From contig ML679995.1 of NCBI GenBank assembly GCA_007922225.1, forward strand, positions 1,823,653 to 1,887,652: a stretch of 64,000 nt of DNA, read 5' to 3'. Of this stretch, positions 10,101-21,250 are shown one piece after another (the stretch's first letter is position 1; each line of letters begins with the position of its first letter). The position numbers and the translations under genes were made by a program. Under the pieces are notes generated by a model, which made no database searches, was not told where the DNA came from, and was given only the letters and a program-made list of their open reading frames with translations. The stretch is from Emydura subglobosa. Its lineage: Eukaryota > Chordata > Testudines > Chelidae.

Positions 10101-11705
10101 TTTCAAGTTGCAGTAAAATGTCTGCGTTTTGGATTCTAGAATTCAGCTGTCTTCTATCCCAATTCCAACTATTACTTCAAACTGTTTTATACACTACTGT
10201 TTTATTCACTTTAAACAAAGAAACTGAAAAATATTCTATGTTTAAAAATTTACACATGCAGCTACCACTACCCATTACGGTCATCCTTAATGACAAGCTC
10301 AAATTTCTTCTCAACTTCAGATCTGTACCACTGGTTGTAACCTTTATTCCAAACACTGAAGGAAGCGTCTTTTGAGTCTACAGGTTAAGAAACTTAGTTA
10401 TGAAAAGACAAAACCAAACAGGTTTCAGTAATTAAAGCCTCTAGTAACTGTTTTAGTTTTGACATTCTTCGTATCTTTCTCCTAAGTATTTGCTCTTCCA
10501 CTTCTATGGTTAAGTGGTCTAAATATACATACCCTTTATAGTGTTCCTCCCTTACCCCAATCCATGAATGTTGACTACTTTTGCTTCAACATAATTTAGC
10601 AATTTGGTATAGATCTCCTTTCACCCATACTCATGTTTTGGCATGTTAGTCACAATGTCTCTAATATCAATTATGAATGGTACTTGTGTATCAGAACTTT
10701 GCCTATTTCCCATGTTTGCTGCTGGACAAGAACCTACTGAATTTTTTTCTGAAGTGCCAGCATTCTCAGACATACTAAGTACGTGAGGTCACACTGCATG
10801 TTTTCTTTCATTATATACCTGGGATATGATGCAATTGTCAAGGAATTAAACAAACATACTGATTTCAGCTTTTATTTATTATTCACTTTATGGTTATTTT
10901 ATTTATTATTCACTTTAAGGATCAGGAACCCGATCATGCTAGGCGCAGTACAAACACATTGGAAGGTACACTTACCACCCCCACCTAATATTTTACATAC
11001 AAAAGAGCAGTTCAACAAAAACTAGAAGTTTTATTGACAAGTCTCTAGCCCCCTCCAATAAGTGTTAGTGAATACCAATAAAAAGGAAATCCCTTACCTA
11101 CAATACTTCTTGAAGCATTCACCTGACAGGATCCCCACTTTTGGATGTCATTCTAGTGCAACATGGGGCCAAGAGCTCTCAGATATTTTACCCTGTGAGG
11201 TACTATAGCAGACTTCAAACCCCTGTTTGCAGTTTCCATTTGCCAGTACTTCAGCTCTCTCTAGAAACTTTTCCTCCAAAGGAATGTAGGAAAAGTAACA
11301 GCCTACACCACCACCAAATCAACAAGGCTTTTTTTCTACCAGAAGGGTATCGGGAGAAAGGAGGAAATGAATGAACATATCAAGCTACACAGTGATAAGA
11401 ACAGCACTCCTGAACTTTCAAGTGAAGTTTCTAAGAACCCACCAAGGTCAGAGCTTCCGCTAATATCTCTTCATCTACTTGGCAAATAGGAAACTTTTCC
11501 TGGTGGGTTTTGAGGCAGATACAATCAAGAGTTACAGAATCTAAGCTTTACTTTCCAAAGTAAATTAACTTTCTAATTATGGTTGTGAAGATTACACACT
11601 TGACATTCAGGTTATCTGATGTAAAGGTATCCTCACAAGTCTGCAAAGACTATCTGTGAGGATCTCATTCTTGAAGCTCAAAAGGAGGTCTGTAAAAATA
11701 CAGGC
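10101..11705. other. AT-rich non-coding DNA with a SINE-like relic
   Basis: No gene is seen. At about 10925-10965 the segment CATGCTAGGCGCAGTACAAAC matches the repeat family also present at 16450-16670 (same direction) and 34530-34630 (opposite direction). It is preceded by an AT-rich tail at 10865-10915. The stretch ends at the assembly gap. Confidence 0.4.
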
Positions 11706-12105
11706 NNNNNNNNNNNNNNNNNNNNNNNNNNNNNNNNNNNNNNNNNNNNNNNNNNNNNNNNNNNNNNNNNNNNNNNNNNNNNNNNNNNNNNNNNNNNNNN
11801 NNNNNNNNNNNNNNNNNNNNNNNNNNNNNNNNNNNNNNNNNNNNNNNNNNNNNNNNNNNNNNNNNNNNNNNNNNNNNNNNNNNNNNNNNNNNNNNNNNNN
11901 NNNNNNNNNNNNNNNNNNNNNNNNNNNNNNNNNNNNNNNNNNNNNNNNNNNNNNNNNNNNNNNNNNNNNNNNNNNNNNNNNNNNNNNNNNNNNNNNNNNN
12001 NNNNNNNNNNNNNNNNNNNNNNNNNNNNNNNNNNNNNNNNNNNNNNNNNNNNNNNNNNNNNNNNNNNNNNNNNNNNNNNNNNNNNNNNNNNNNNNNNNNN
12101 NNNNN
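11706..12105. other. Assembly gap (400 N)
   Basis: Exactly 400 undetermined bases. Open frames that appear to cross it have no meaning. The true length of missing sequence is unknown. Confidence 0.99.
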
Positions 12106-12259
12106 TGAACTGGGGTTTTAAACTGAGTTGGGATATTAGCATGAGCAACAGGCCTAAACCACATGTCCAAAAGAAGCGAGAACATGAAAAAAGAAACGTT
12201 GTTGTTTTAAACTTTGTGACTATCAGTTTCATCTCATTTAAGGTTTGGGTTGAAGTAAT

Positions 12260-12660
12260 AGAAATAAAACATGGTTACCAGGTGCCGTAAATAATTGGCT
12301 ATATAAGAAACTGCTTCATCTGGCCTTAGCAATAGTCCGATAATTGGCAATGACATCACTTGTCTGTTGAAGGATATAAAAAAAGTAAATTCTTAAAGGG
12401 TACATTGGTATTAACTGCCTGACCACAATGGAACTGACCAATAGGGGTCTAAGCACCCCTAGGTTTAGCCTGTTTGTAAGTATCTTGAACAAATGCTTAT
12501 AAATGTTTTGTTACTATTTGGATGTAGTAAATTGCTTATTTAGGCATTTTAGGCATGTTTAGAGAAATTGTATAAATACCATTTGACCTTTGGATTTAAT
12601 AAACAAATTTATTAGTGTCATAATAATATCCTGGATAAATAATAATTCCAACAGTTTTCC
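12260..12660 (+). mobile_element. Possible LTR fragment
   Basis: A TATAAATACC segment near 12571 is followed by a TTTAATAAACAA polyadenylation-like signal about 30 bases later and a possible CA end at ATTCCAACA. This order suggests an LTR 3' half. No 5' border, target duplication or internal gene was found, and the upstream part may be hidden in the assembly gap. Confidence 0.3.
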
Positions 12661-12804
12661 AACGGGCAGTAGTATAAGCCCAATGACAACACTGAGAACA
12701 GGAAGGGATGTATGTGGGTTATACACACAACATGTACAACAACTAAAATCTGCCTGAACATTCAGAACACAAGTATACTAGAAGGAATGGTAATATAGTC
12801 AGAC

Positions 12805-12843
12805 TTTTTTTTTTTTTTTTTTTTTTTTTGGGGGGGGGGGGGG
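12805..12843. repeat. Homopolymer block T25-G14
   Basis: Twenty-five T (12805-12829) are followed directly by fourteen G (12830-12843). It may be a retroposon tail in antisense or an assembly artefact. Confidence 0.95.
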
Positions 12844-13845
12844 TTGTTGTTGAAAGATCAATTTAAATAAGGGACATCCCAAAATTAAACTAACCTTGAA
12901 AGGGGATTTTCCTCCCCTATCTTGGAACATGGAGAGCCAGAAACTGGATTCACTCCTGGAGACCAAATACAGACAATAATGCTTTATAAAAACACAGAGT
13001 TCACTATCTATGACAGGCAAGAATGGGCTGAAGAGCAGCTTTGGGCTCAGAAAGCACAGCCCCACTGCACCTGCATTTAGAGGAGCGCCTTAAAAAGGGA
13101 ACAGGTCAGTTCAGAAGGCCTCAGCCTGGGGAGGCAGACAGACCTCTCCTCCTAAGCTCGGAGAAATGAGCACAGCAGAGAGCCAAGCTACCTTCAGTTG
13201 ACTGTAAGCACAGAGCGGGATGACAGATAGCAGGAGAATCCCTCATACGACAGAGAAGCTGGAGTCCCTCTTTATTTATGTTAATTTAATTTCCTTTCCA
13301 TTGTTGCCTTGAAAATTGGCATTACCCCACTTCACACCCTCCCCAAAAAGAATACAAGCCCCTGAAGAAAAGGCAAATCAACAGTCGGTAGCCCAAAGAA
13401 GAAGTAAGAGGTCTGACTGCATGGACCTGAGCCACTTGCTACAAGGGTCCCTGGGCTGGAACTAGGGTGACCCCTCATACATTGCTGAAATACTGACATT
13501 CCGGTACTTCCAGGAATGGCAGGGGCCTGACCCTGCCAGTGAAACCCCACCCTCATCAGCATGACTTAGTACATGCAGTGGATGTGAGGTCATGCCACAT
13601 GGGGCGGGGAGGGCATTTTGAAAAGCACCCCACCACACACCTACCAGAGTGAACTCACTACACCATGTGTGCATGGTCATGCTGGCAGGAGCAGAGTGTC
13701 GCATTCTTCGTCATGGTGTCCCCCAGCCAAGACCAGACAAAACTGTGTCCAGTTTTGTCTCAATACGAGACAAGGGACAGACTGCTCAAAAAGAGGACTG
13801 TCTTGTTTATAACTGGGTAGAGGGAGGGACTGGGTTCCCCTATGG
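12844..13845. other. Non-coding DNA
   Basis: No gene or classified repeat was recognised. Short frames in this stretch show no conserved protein pattern. Confidence 0.45.
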
Positions 13846-14010
13846 CAGTCATTCTCAACCCACGTCCCGCTTGCGACCCAATCAACACACAGCTGCAGCC
13901 CACGACATCCTCAGACCCATACAGGTTGGGTATATATTGTGTGGATGAGACCCACATGACACAAAGAGCTGCAGATGTAGCTCACAATGGTAAATACCTT
14001 GGGAACACTG
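13846..14010. mobile_element. Degraded hAT-type miniature element
   Basis: The left end CAGTCATTCTCAACC and the right end TTGGGAACACTG are imperfect inverted repeats of the hAT type. Internal sequence such as GCTTGCGACCCAATCA and TATATTGTGTGGATGAGACCC fits a repeat I associate with turtle genomes. No clear 8-bp duplication remains, so it is old. Confidence 0.5.
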
Positions 14011-16449
14011 CCTGACAGCTTTACCAGGAAGACCGCAAACACAAGGGCCAGGAGGACTATTAGTCCTCATCCAGGCCCATAGACCTCATCTGAGGTCCTA
14101 GGACTACTGGTTTACCCAAAAGGAGTATGACCAAAGGTGGCCCAACCAGAGGGCAGTATCGTAAGGCAAAAGGGGACCACCAGTGGACTCAGTCAGCAGG
14201 ACTACAGAGAAAAAACCCCACAACGCTGCACCTAGCTACAAGGCGGCACACCAGGTGGTGAGTCGCTTTGCCACACAATATTGCTGTTTTACATGGATAT
14301 AATGGAGATATCCAAGACAGGCAGTGGAGCTTTGGCTCTGACAATGAGTTTTGACATAGTCTTCTAGTTTCAGGCCAGCCAGCCTATAACAATGTAAACT
14401 GCAATTAGACATCCATTTAGATGTTGACCTTTTGTTTATATCATTGTCTGGCAAACTGAAGTCATAGGACAAAACGCTGAGTAGGCTGAAAGCAAGAGTC
14501 CACTCCAAATAGATCCCCAAATTCCTTTGACATAGAAACCATGGAGAAAAGCCCTCCCCTAGGCAGGCAAAGAGCTGTGAGACTACCACTATGAGGACAG
14601 GCTTATTAACATGGAACTTGGAGACCATCTTGGAGAAGTCTGGTAAGTCTAACACTATCTTACACTTGTAAAAACTGTTATAAAGTTTATCAGTGACTAG
14701 AGCTGGAAGTTCACTTGCTATATATGAGCTAAAGGAAAATGACCTTCAATTTAAGAAACTTACACTCATGGGAACAGTGATTCAAAATGAGCTTTTATCT
14801 GCTCTGCCAGACTCATTAGCATTGCACCAGACATGGGTTTTTTTAAATGAACATATTTAAAAGCCTCAAAACCCAAACCAACTGGACAAGGGACTGATGA
14901 GGCACCAGTCTAAATTTTGACAAGTTCATGAGAGGATACCACTGAAACAGCAACCAACTGAACCCAGATGAAGATAGAAACTTTCTTCACCGGTCTGAGT
15001 CTACAAGGACCAAGGAAAGGTTGCATCCTATCCTGTGATGTCTTTGCCCTTGTATTTCCTTCATAGTGAACATTTCCCAAGAGAGTTCTCCAGCTCCTCT
15101 GAGACTACTGCAGCTCATCACCTTGATCTTCTACCTGCCTCTACTTAAGTGACTGAGATAAGCGGGCCTGGAGCATTGACAGAGCTTCAAAAAAAATTCA
15201 CCAATACTGATTGGGGCAGAGCTGTTGATACAAAAGGCACAGAGGGCTCCATCACAGAGGCTACAGCTCAACCACACTGGCAGCACTAACTCCCAGGGCC
15301 AGAACAAAAACCTCAGTACAAAGCACACCAGCTACACCTAGAAACCACTGTTGCTTATGTAGGACAAGAGATGATGTGAAGCCAGTCTGACCATTAAGCC
15401 TGTTTTGATACCCAGAATCTGTGTCTCCCTCTAGGTTTTGGCACACAAAGGCAGCAGGAGAAAATCCAAAGATCACAGAGAAGAGTCTAGAGTCAAGGGC
15501 ATCAAAAGGGATGCATCAAGAAGCAGCCCACCCTCTTGGCACCTCCAGCCTTAGTCTCACATGAATGCTCTCAGATGAGTCACAGATTTATACCAGACTT
15601 CTAGTATTGAGCCCCAAAGAGCACTGAGAAGTAAAGTGCCGGTGGATCTCATCTCTGGGAGGAGGGTAGACAGCACTAAGTACACTGGGAAGTGGCTCCC
15701 TGGACTTGGCAAGCAGTCCAGGGACTCAATGATCTTGTCCAACCCAGGCTTCTGCTTGAAGGACTTATCTTTTGATGTTCCCCAGGGCCAGCTTTGCAGG
15801 TGGCTTTCTTCAAGTGCCTCAGGAAGAGCTCAGATGTGCACCCTATGACTTTAGTACCTGAGGTGACATAGGCAAACAGATTTCACATCCTTGCACATCA
15901 TGGTGACTCCTAGGCAAGCACTACAAAAGTGACAATTATAGACTTAGTTCTCTGAAGACATTTCTGCAAAAGAACCTTAAATAAGTTAGGCATCAGAGGG
16001 GCATCACCAGGGTGTTGCTTACAAACACTAACAAACCTGTATTCCAGAGCATGAAACCAAGGGCCTCACAATTTAAACAGGCTTCAGAAACAGCCTTGCC
16101 AACTATGATAAAGGAATTAGCTATAAATATTGTTACCCAAAAATTCTAACCTGCAAGGGGGATGGCTTGCAATGTGCAGTTGGAATCCTGGCTTAAACAC
16201 TGCTCTATTATCACCGCCCTGCATTAAAAATTCTAAGAGCTGGGAGAGTTCCACCAATCTTTTGCTAGGAAGGCAAGACCCAAGAGTGGAAATCCTGGTA
16301 GATGGTTTCACTTGAGAATTTTTTGGGCCAACAGAATAAGAAATTAGAAGATGGAGTTAAAAATCCGATAAACTCTAAGCAATCCCCAAAAAGTGAAAAA
16401 TTACAATTTCATATAAGACAACAGCTATGAAGTAACATGGACATGACAA
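14011..16449. other. Non-coding DNA, repeat content unclear
   Basis: No gene is recognised. The longest frame (139 codons on the minus strand at 14236-14655) lacks any known domain. Parts may belong to an old retroelement in antisense, but I cannot name the family. Confidence 0.35.
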
Positions 16450-16670
16450 GCTAACGAGTAATATTAGGACCCCATTATTGTGCTAGGTGCTGTACAAAAA
16501 CGGAACAAGACGACAGTCCCTCCCCTGAAGACTTTACAATCCAAATATAAAACAAGAGGCATCAGATGGAGGCAAGCAGACTGGGGAGCACACAGACACA
16601 CTGAGACAAAACTGGTTATAGGCAGTGACCACAACACCCAGCAGCCTAATGCTTGTCAAGTTCTTTTATA
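16450..16670 (-). mobile_element. SINE-like interspersed repeat
   Basis: The segment around ATTGTGCTAGGTGCTGTACA at 16477-16496 is the reverse complement of the TTTGTACAGCGCCCAGCACA segment at 34559-34578 and resembles 10930-10950. Three copies in one window show an interspersed family. I cannot name it with certainty; it may be a MIR/L2-type relic. Confidence 0.45.
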
Positions 16671-16707
16671 GGCAATTCTGAAAAAAAATATTACTTATCC
16701 ATTACAG

Positions 16708-16996
16708 CAGTGTTTCTCAATTAAATTTGGCCACGGAACCCTTTTGAACTTGATAAATAAATGCGGAACCCCCCAAACTCTTAACAGTATTTTTACATAT
16801 GGGGCCAAAAAAAACGTCAAAATAAGCAACTAGGTCAGCATTTCTCAATTAAATTACACTCATACTCGATACCCTCCGCCGAAAAATCCGGGACATCTTC
16901 CCTTTTTCGGCGGCGCGGAGAACAGTTGCTCTCAGAACCCTAACAGTGTACCCACGGAACCCCAGGGTTCTGCGGAACACCAATTGAGAAACACTG
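16708..16996. mobile_element. Complete hAT-type MITE with 8-bp target duplication
   Basis: This 289-bp element starts with CAGTGTTTCTCAATT and ends with AATTGAGAAACACTG, a 15-base perfect inverted repeat. It is flanked by identical 8-bp duplications, CATTACAG at 16700-16707 and 16997-17004, the hallmark of hAT transposition. It encodes no transposase, so it must have been moved by one supplied in trans. A second copy of the left terminus, CAGCATTTCTCAATTAAATT, lies inside it at about 16838, and the middle has a GC-rich CCGCCGAAAAATCCGGGA segment with a nearby partial complement TTTTTCGGCGG. Confidence 0.92.
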
Positions 16997-17004
16997 CATT
17001 ACAG

Positions 17005-19300
17005 CCAACTGTGTATACTGTTTTATACCAGCAGAACTGAAGTTAATGACAGCAACGAATCCTTATAATTAATCCTGTTTTTCAGTGGTTAATACCATTA
17101 CTGTTTTAATGTGCACCTCGCTGAACTATGAAAAGCGACTAAAATGATTTTTTTCTGCTTCAAGGGTTTGTCACAATATAATGAAAGCAGCCCACTCCCA
17201 CACCTGTTTCCTCTGCCTCGCCTCTGTTTTCATACCCTGAAAGCCCCCCTCATCTTTAAACAGTCTGGGGTCATAATGGCATTGTATTTAGACAGTTTAA
17301 GACCTTAACCCTCCAAACATTTAGGCACATGCTTAATGAAGTGTATGCAGGACTAGGACTTTAATTTCCATGCCACCTCTACCCTTTCTTAAATTATTGG
17401 GGATGCCTTTCGTTTTAAATACTGCATTAACGTTCAGAGAGGTTTTTTAAACTGGTTCAGAGATCAATTTTAGAGGCTTGTGTTTTCTTAATCTTTTTTT
17501 TTTGTGATACTCTGCTATTTTGAGAAAGATGTGAAGCCAAATTTAATATCTAATTTTCATATCTAATACTACCACAATGAAAGATCATAGGAGATATGAT
17601 GTTACATTTACATAAGGATCAAACACCCCATCAGTAGAGTGTCTTGCACAGTATATGAATCAAAGGGTCTGCTAAGCATGCACAAATTTGCCACATACAA
17701 AATAGATAAAAGATATGAATATTTTGGCACTCCGCTGTGACTCCTTCAGCAAAAAGGTAGTTGATGACATGCACCCAGAGTGCTTCTTTCACAACGTATG
17801 AAACCACCACTTTCTACTGCTACCAGCTCAGGAAGAGTGCAAGATATTGAGCTCGGAAGCACACATTCAGATGAATTTTACATTTAGAATGAATTGCTAG
17901 GCCAACCAAGGTTTGCTTTCCTTTAAGCTGAAATATCTACAGGCTGCATGGAGATAGGTTTAGCTTTGTTCATTATTGCTGAGCTATTATCACAATGATT
18001 ATTGCTACTCATATAGATTTTGCTGTTTTTTTTAGTTTTTATGACCCCAATTACTACCATAAGGAAATTAAGTGAAAAAGCTATTTAATGAAATGATGTC
18101 AGATGTTGACACAAAGGAACAGTGACAAGGAAATTCAGATTTAAGAGTGACAATCATCTTTCTCTTATTTCAAGGTTCTTATATTTCCCATCAATTTAGC
18201 ATTACCTATGCACAATAAAGTGCCAACGAATCTGTGGCTCAAGGATCAAATGCTTCAGTCACCAAAAGACCCATATAAAATAAAACCTGTGAAAGATCAT
18301 TCTCTGCCTGGAGGAACTGATATCTCAACAATAAGGTGATTGAGAGAGTTGTTTTCCAATAGTTTAAACTTGCGAATGGAAATCAGGAAGTCCTAAACTA
18401 ATCTCACCACACACAGGCTCTCTCTGAAGTCTTGACAAGAGAATTTCACTTCTCTGCCTCAGTTTTTCCTTCTATATAACCTGGGGGGAGGGGGGGGAGA
18501 AACGGTTGGTTTTCCACATCTTTAACCAATTAATCTTCACAATAGCTCAGTGTTTGTGACATGCTTTGAACTGTACTTAGCTACCACACACTGATAGGGT
18601 GCTAGAAATACTAGAGAGTTCAGGGCAGTCTCAGCATTCACTCTAAATATCCTTGTTTTAACCAAAGTGTATTCAATCCCTCAACATTTTATAATTTCAT
18701 CTTACATTTATTTTAAATACTGCCAAAGGAATATGCTCCATTCCTGACCAGCTGTACCTTCAATCAACAGTAACACTCTGGTGATCAAAACACTTTTCTG
18801 CATTTCTGCTCTGTCCTACATGGACAGAGTTAGGTACAAACAGCCAGTGTTTAGAAAGCAACACCAAAAAAAAGAGAGACGGGCATACCGTAAAGTACAA
18901 CCACAACTAAAAAATAATGGATCATTATTACCAAGATAGAAGATTGTTCCTACACAAATCAGAATCACCAAGCTCACCATCCCTAAGAGTAAGCAGCAGA
19001 GTCTTAATCAGAGGAAAGTTTGCTGTACACAACACCACTCGACTAAACGAATGAACAGCTACAAAAAAGAATCCATGAGCTACTACTAACCACTGAAAGT
19101 CCCAGTTCAGAGATTGCTCTTAAACTGGAACCTACAGCATGTAGATACAGGTCCATTTGAAACCAGCAGCCAAGGGGAGCTCGCTAATTCTAATGAGGGA
19201 TCCTATTAATTTGTCGGTCATAAGAGCTTCCACTCGTGTCCATAACAGCGCTTCGGTGACGTGCAACCAAAAGGAGGCATGGCCCCTTCGCCAGAGACTT
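17005..19300. other. AT-rich non-coding DNA with a possible MIR relic
   Basis: No gene is seen. At about 18420-18485 the plus strand reads CACTTCTCTGCCTCAGTTTT followed by TCCTTCTATATAA, a weak match to the MIR SINE core (plus orientation). The rest is unclassified. Confidence 0.4.
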
Positions 19301-19341
19301 CACACATACACACACACACACACCGGTTTGTGTGTGTGAGG
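19301..19341. repeat. CA repeat facing TG repeat (palindromic microsatellite)
   Basis: A run of ACACAC dinucleotides is followed by CCGG and then TTTGTGTGTGTG, so the two halves are complementary around a CCGG centre and could form a hairpin. It lies just left of the CpG island. Confidence 0.9.
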
Positions 19342-19449
19342 TTTTGGGAACAGCTCGCCCGCTTCACAGTCTTCGCTGTAATGCCAGACAGGGCACAGGA
19401 CAAGTCGGGGAGCCAGCTCAAATCAGAGGTGCACCAGGAGAGGGTCTCA

Positions 19450-20420
19450 GCGCTTACCACCGCAGCGCCGGACCATGGGCACTTCGCACCGTGACACCCC
19501 CCACCCCCCCTTCCCTTCACTCGACGCACGCCCGGGAAGAGGGGCACTGCCGGTCCCGGCACAGCCGGTGGCGGGCGGGCGGGCGCAGCAGGCGGGATGG
19601 GGATACCCCGCGAGCCTTCGCCGTGCCCCGTGCGGGCTGGGGGCTGAGACTCCGCGCCCGGGGGCAGGTCCCGGCAGAGCCGCCCCCGCCTGCAGGCGAG
19701 CGAGCGAGCGAGCGGCCGTGTGCTTGTGAGGGACCGGCAAGGCGGGCGTGGGGCAGGGAGCCCGGCTCAGCCCCAGCCAGCGAACGCCTCAGCGCCGCCT
19801 CCCCACCCCCACCCCCGGGCCGCCAACCGCCAACGCCCCCGGGCGCGAGCGCTGAGGGCGGGCTCCCGGCCCGGCCCCTGGTGCCACCGGCGGAGCGCGA
19901 AGGCGGACCCAGGCCGTGAGGGAGGGGGGGAGGGGGGCCAGCCCTGTCAGAGCGGGGGGCGGCCGGGGCAGGTGGCGGCGGGGCCGGACTCACCTCGCAC
20001 GCAGAGCAGGGACATGGCGCGGGCCCCGCGCGGCTCCCCTCAGCCGCGCCCGCTTCAGCTCACCCCCTTCGGGCCAGCTCCTGCCGCCGCTCCCCGGCTT
20101 CTCGTCATGCCCCCGCCCGGGCACGGCGGCACCGAGGCGCAGCGAGTCAAGGCGCGGAGCGGAGCCGGGCGAGCGGCGGCGGCAGCGGCGCCATGACCCG
20201 GGGGAGGGGGAGGGGCCGCCCAGGGCCGCGGGGACAATCGCCGGCTCCGCAGGGCAGCGCCGCGGCCAATCCCGGCCTGAGGGGGCGTGGCCGGGACAGG
20301 TGAGTTGGCCCCGCCCCAAGGAGGACGCTCCGGCCCCGCCCCAGCCCCGCCCTCCAGAAAACGCTCTTAACCAGACCCCACCCATAGCCCCGCCCCCAGA
20401 GTACACCCCTGAGGCGCCCT
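19450..20420. promoter_or_regulatory. UNC13B: CpG island promoter of UNC13B, probably bidirectional
   Basis: GC content and CpG density rise sharply here against AT-rich DNA on both sides. Visible elements include a GCCAATCCC CCAAT-type site near 20265, a GGGGGCGTGGCC Sp1/KLF-type box near 20281, several CCCCGCCCC boxes at 20310-20350 and a G-rich tract at 19920-19940. The minus-strand first coding exon (20015-19994) lies inside it. A CAG/GTGAGT donor-like site on the plus strand (20297-20305) suggests divergent transcription. Confidence 0.8.
19994..20015 (-). CDS. UNC13B: UNC13B (Munc13-2) first coding exon
   Basis: On the minus strand an ATG in good context (G at -3) opens MSLLCVR and one further G, then GTGAGT at 19993-19988 forms a consensus splice donor. 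UNC13 proteins begin with MSLLCV; UNC13B has R as residue 7 and then V, so its exon 1 should end on the first base of a Val codon, exactly as seen. UNC13A has G at residue 7. The protein is a large presynaptic vesicle-priming factor with C2, C1 and MUN domains that acts on syntaxin/SNARE assembly; only these residues, the start of the N-terminal C2A region, are in the window. The 5' UTR lies to the right within the CpG island. Later exons must be left of position 1, as none was found in 1-19993. Seven residues are a short basis, but start, phase, donor and CpG island agree. Confidence 0.75.
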
Positions 20421-20859
20421 ACTCCCAGCACCACACCCTGGGCAGGCTGGTGCGCTTGGGGGCCCATCAACTTCTCAAGGTATTTGGCTAGTTTTATAGC
20501 AGGCTATATGAGAAGCACTAGCCAAGTCAGTGGGAACTAGAACTTCAGGCAATGACCTGTTTACACTGCTGCGTGCACCCCGTGCTGAACTGCAAGTGGC
20601 GTATTTACTGCATATGCTAATCGGTTTAGTTTATAGTTCGATAAACAACTTTTCAGAAACTGTGTGCTGGGACACTTTTGCACTTTTATGTCTGTTTTTT
20701 TAGGCAATAGTTTTTAAATGAGGTGAAACTTGGGGGTATGCAAGGCAAATCAGTCTCCTGAAAGAGGTACAGTCGTCTGGAAAGGTTGAGCGCCATGCTA
20801 TAAGGCATATTTTCCACTTTTTAAATCATGTTCACGTTTCTTCTCTCAGGCTCCTCCCA
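20421..20859. other. Non-coding DNA
   Basis: Composition falls back to AT-rich immediately after the CpG island. No feature is recognised. Confidence 0.5.
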
Positions 20860-21250
20860 TTTATCAATATCCTTTTTGATTTGTGAACACCAGTCCTGGA
20901 TGTAGTATTCTAGCAGTGGTCACGCCTGCTAGATACAAGGTAATAGAACCTCCTTACCCCTGATCCATATTTCCCTTCTTATACAGGTGAGGATCACACT
21001 AGCCCTTTTGGCCACAGCTGTGCACTGGGAGCTCACGTTCAGCTGATTATCCATCATAACTCCCAAGTCTTTTCAGTCACTGCTTCCCATGAATAGAACC
21101 TGCCAGCCTGTAAGTATGGCCTACGTTCTTTGTTCCCAGGTGTATAACTTTGTATTCGGCCATATTGAAATGTGTATTGTTTGCTTGTAACCAGCCTACC
21201 AAGCCATTAAGATTACTTTCTGTCAGTGACTTATCATTTTCAGGCAAGCA
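20860..21250 (-). mobile_element. CR1 LINE fragment (ORF2 part)
   Basis: The minus strand encodes the CR1 pattern NNTHFNMAEYKVIHLGTKN, followed towards 20860 by the region whose antisense reads TTTTTGATTTGTGAACACCAG. It is 5'- and 3'-truncated and frame-broken. The same CR1 segment recurs at 30940-31300. Confidence 0.8.

Noticed and set aside
11607..12232. Frames of 150-192 codons across the N run
   Set aside because: They consist mainly of undetermined residues from the assembly gap.
19332..20491. Frames of 100-195 codons across the CpG island
   Set aside because: Their Pro/Arg/Gly/Ala-rich composition in many overlapping frames is what a CpG island gives by chance; the only supported coding part is 20015-19994.
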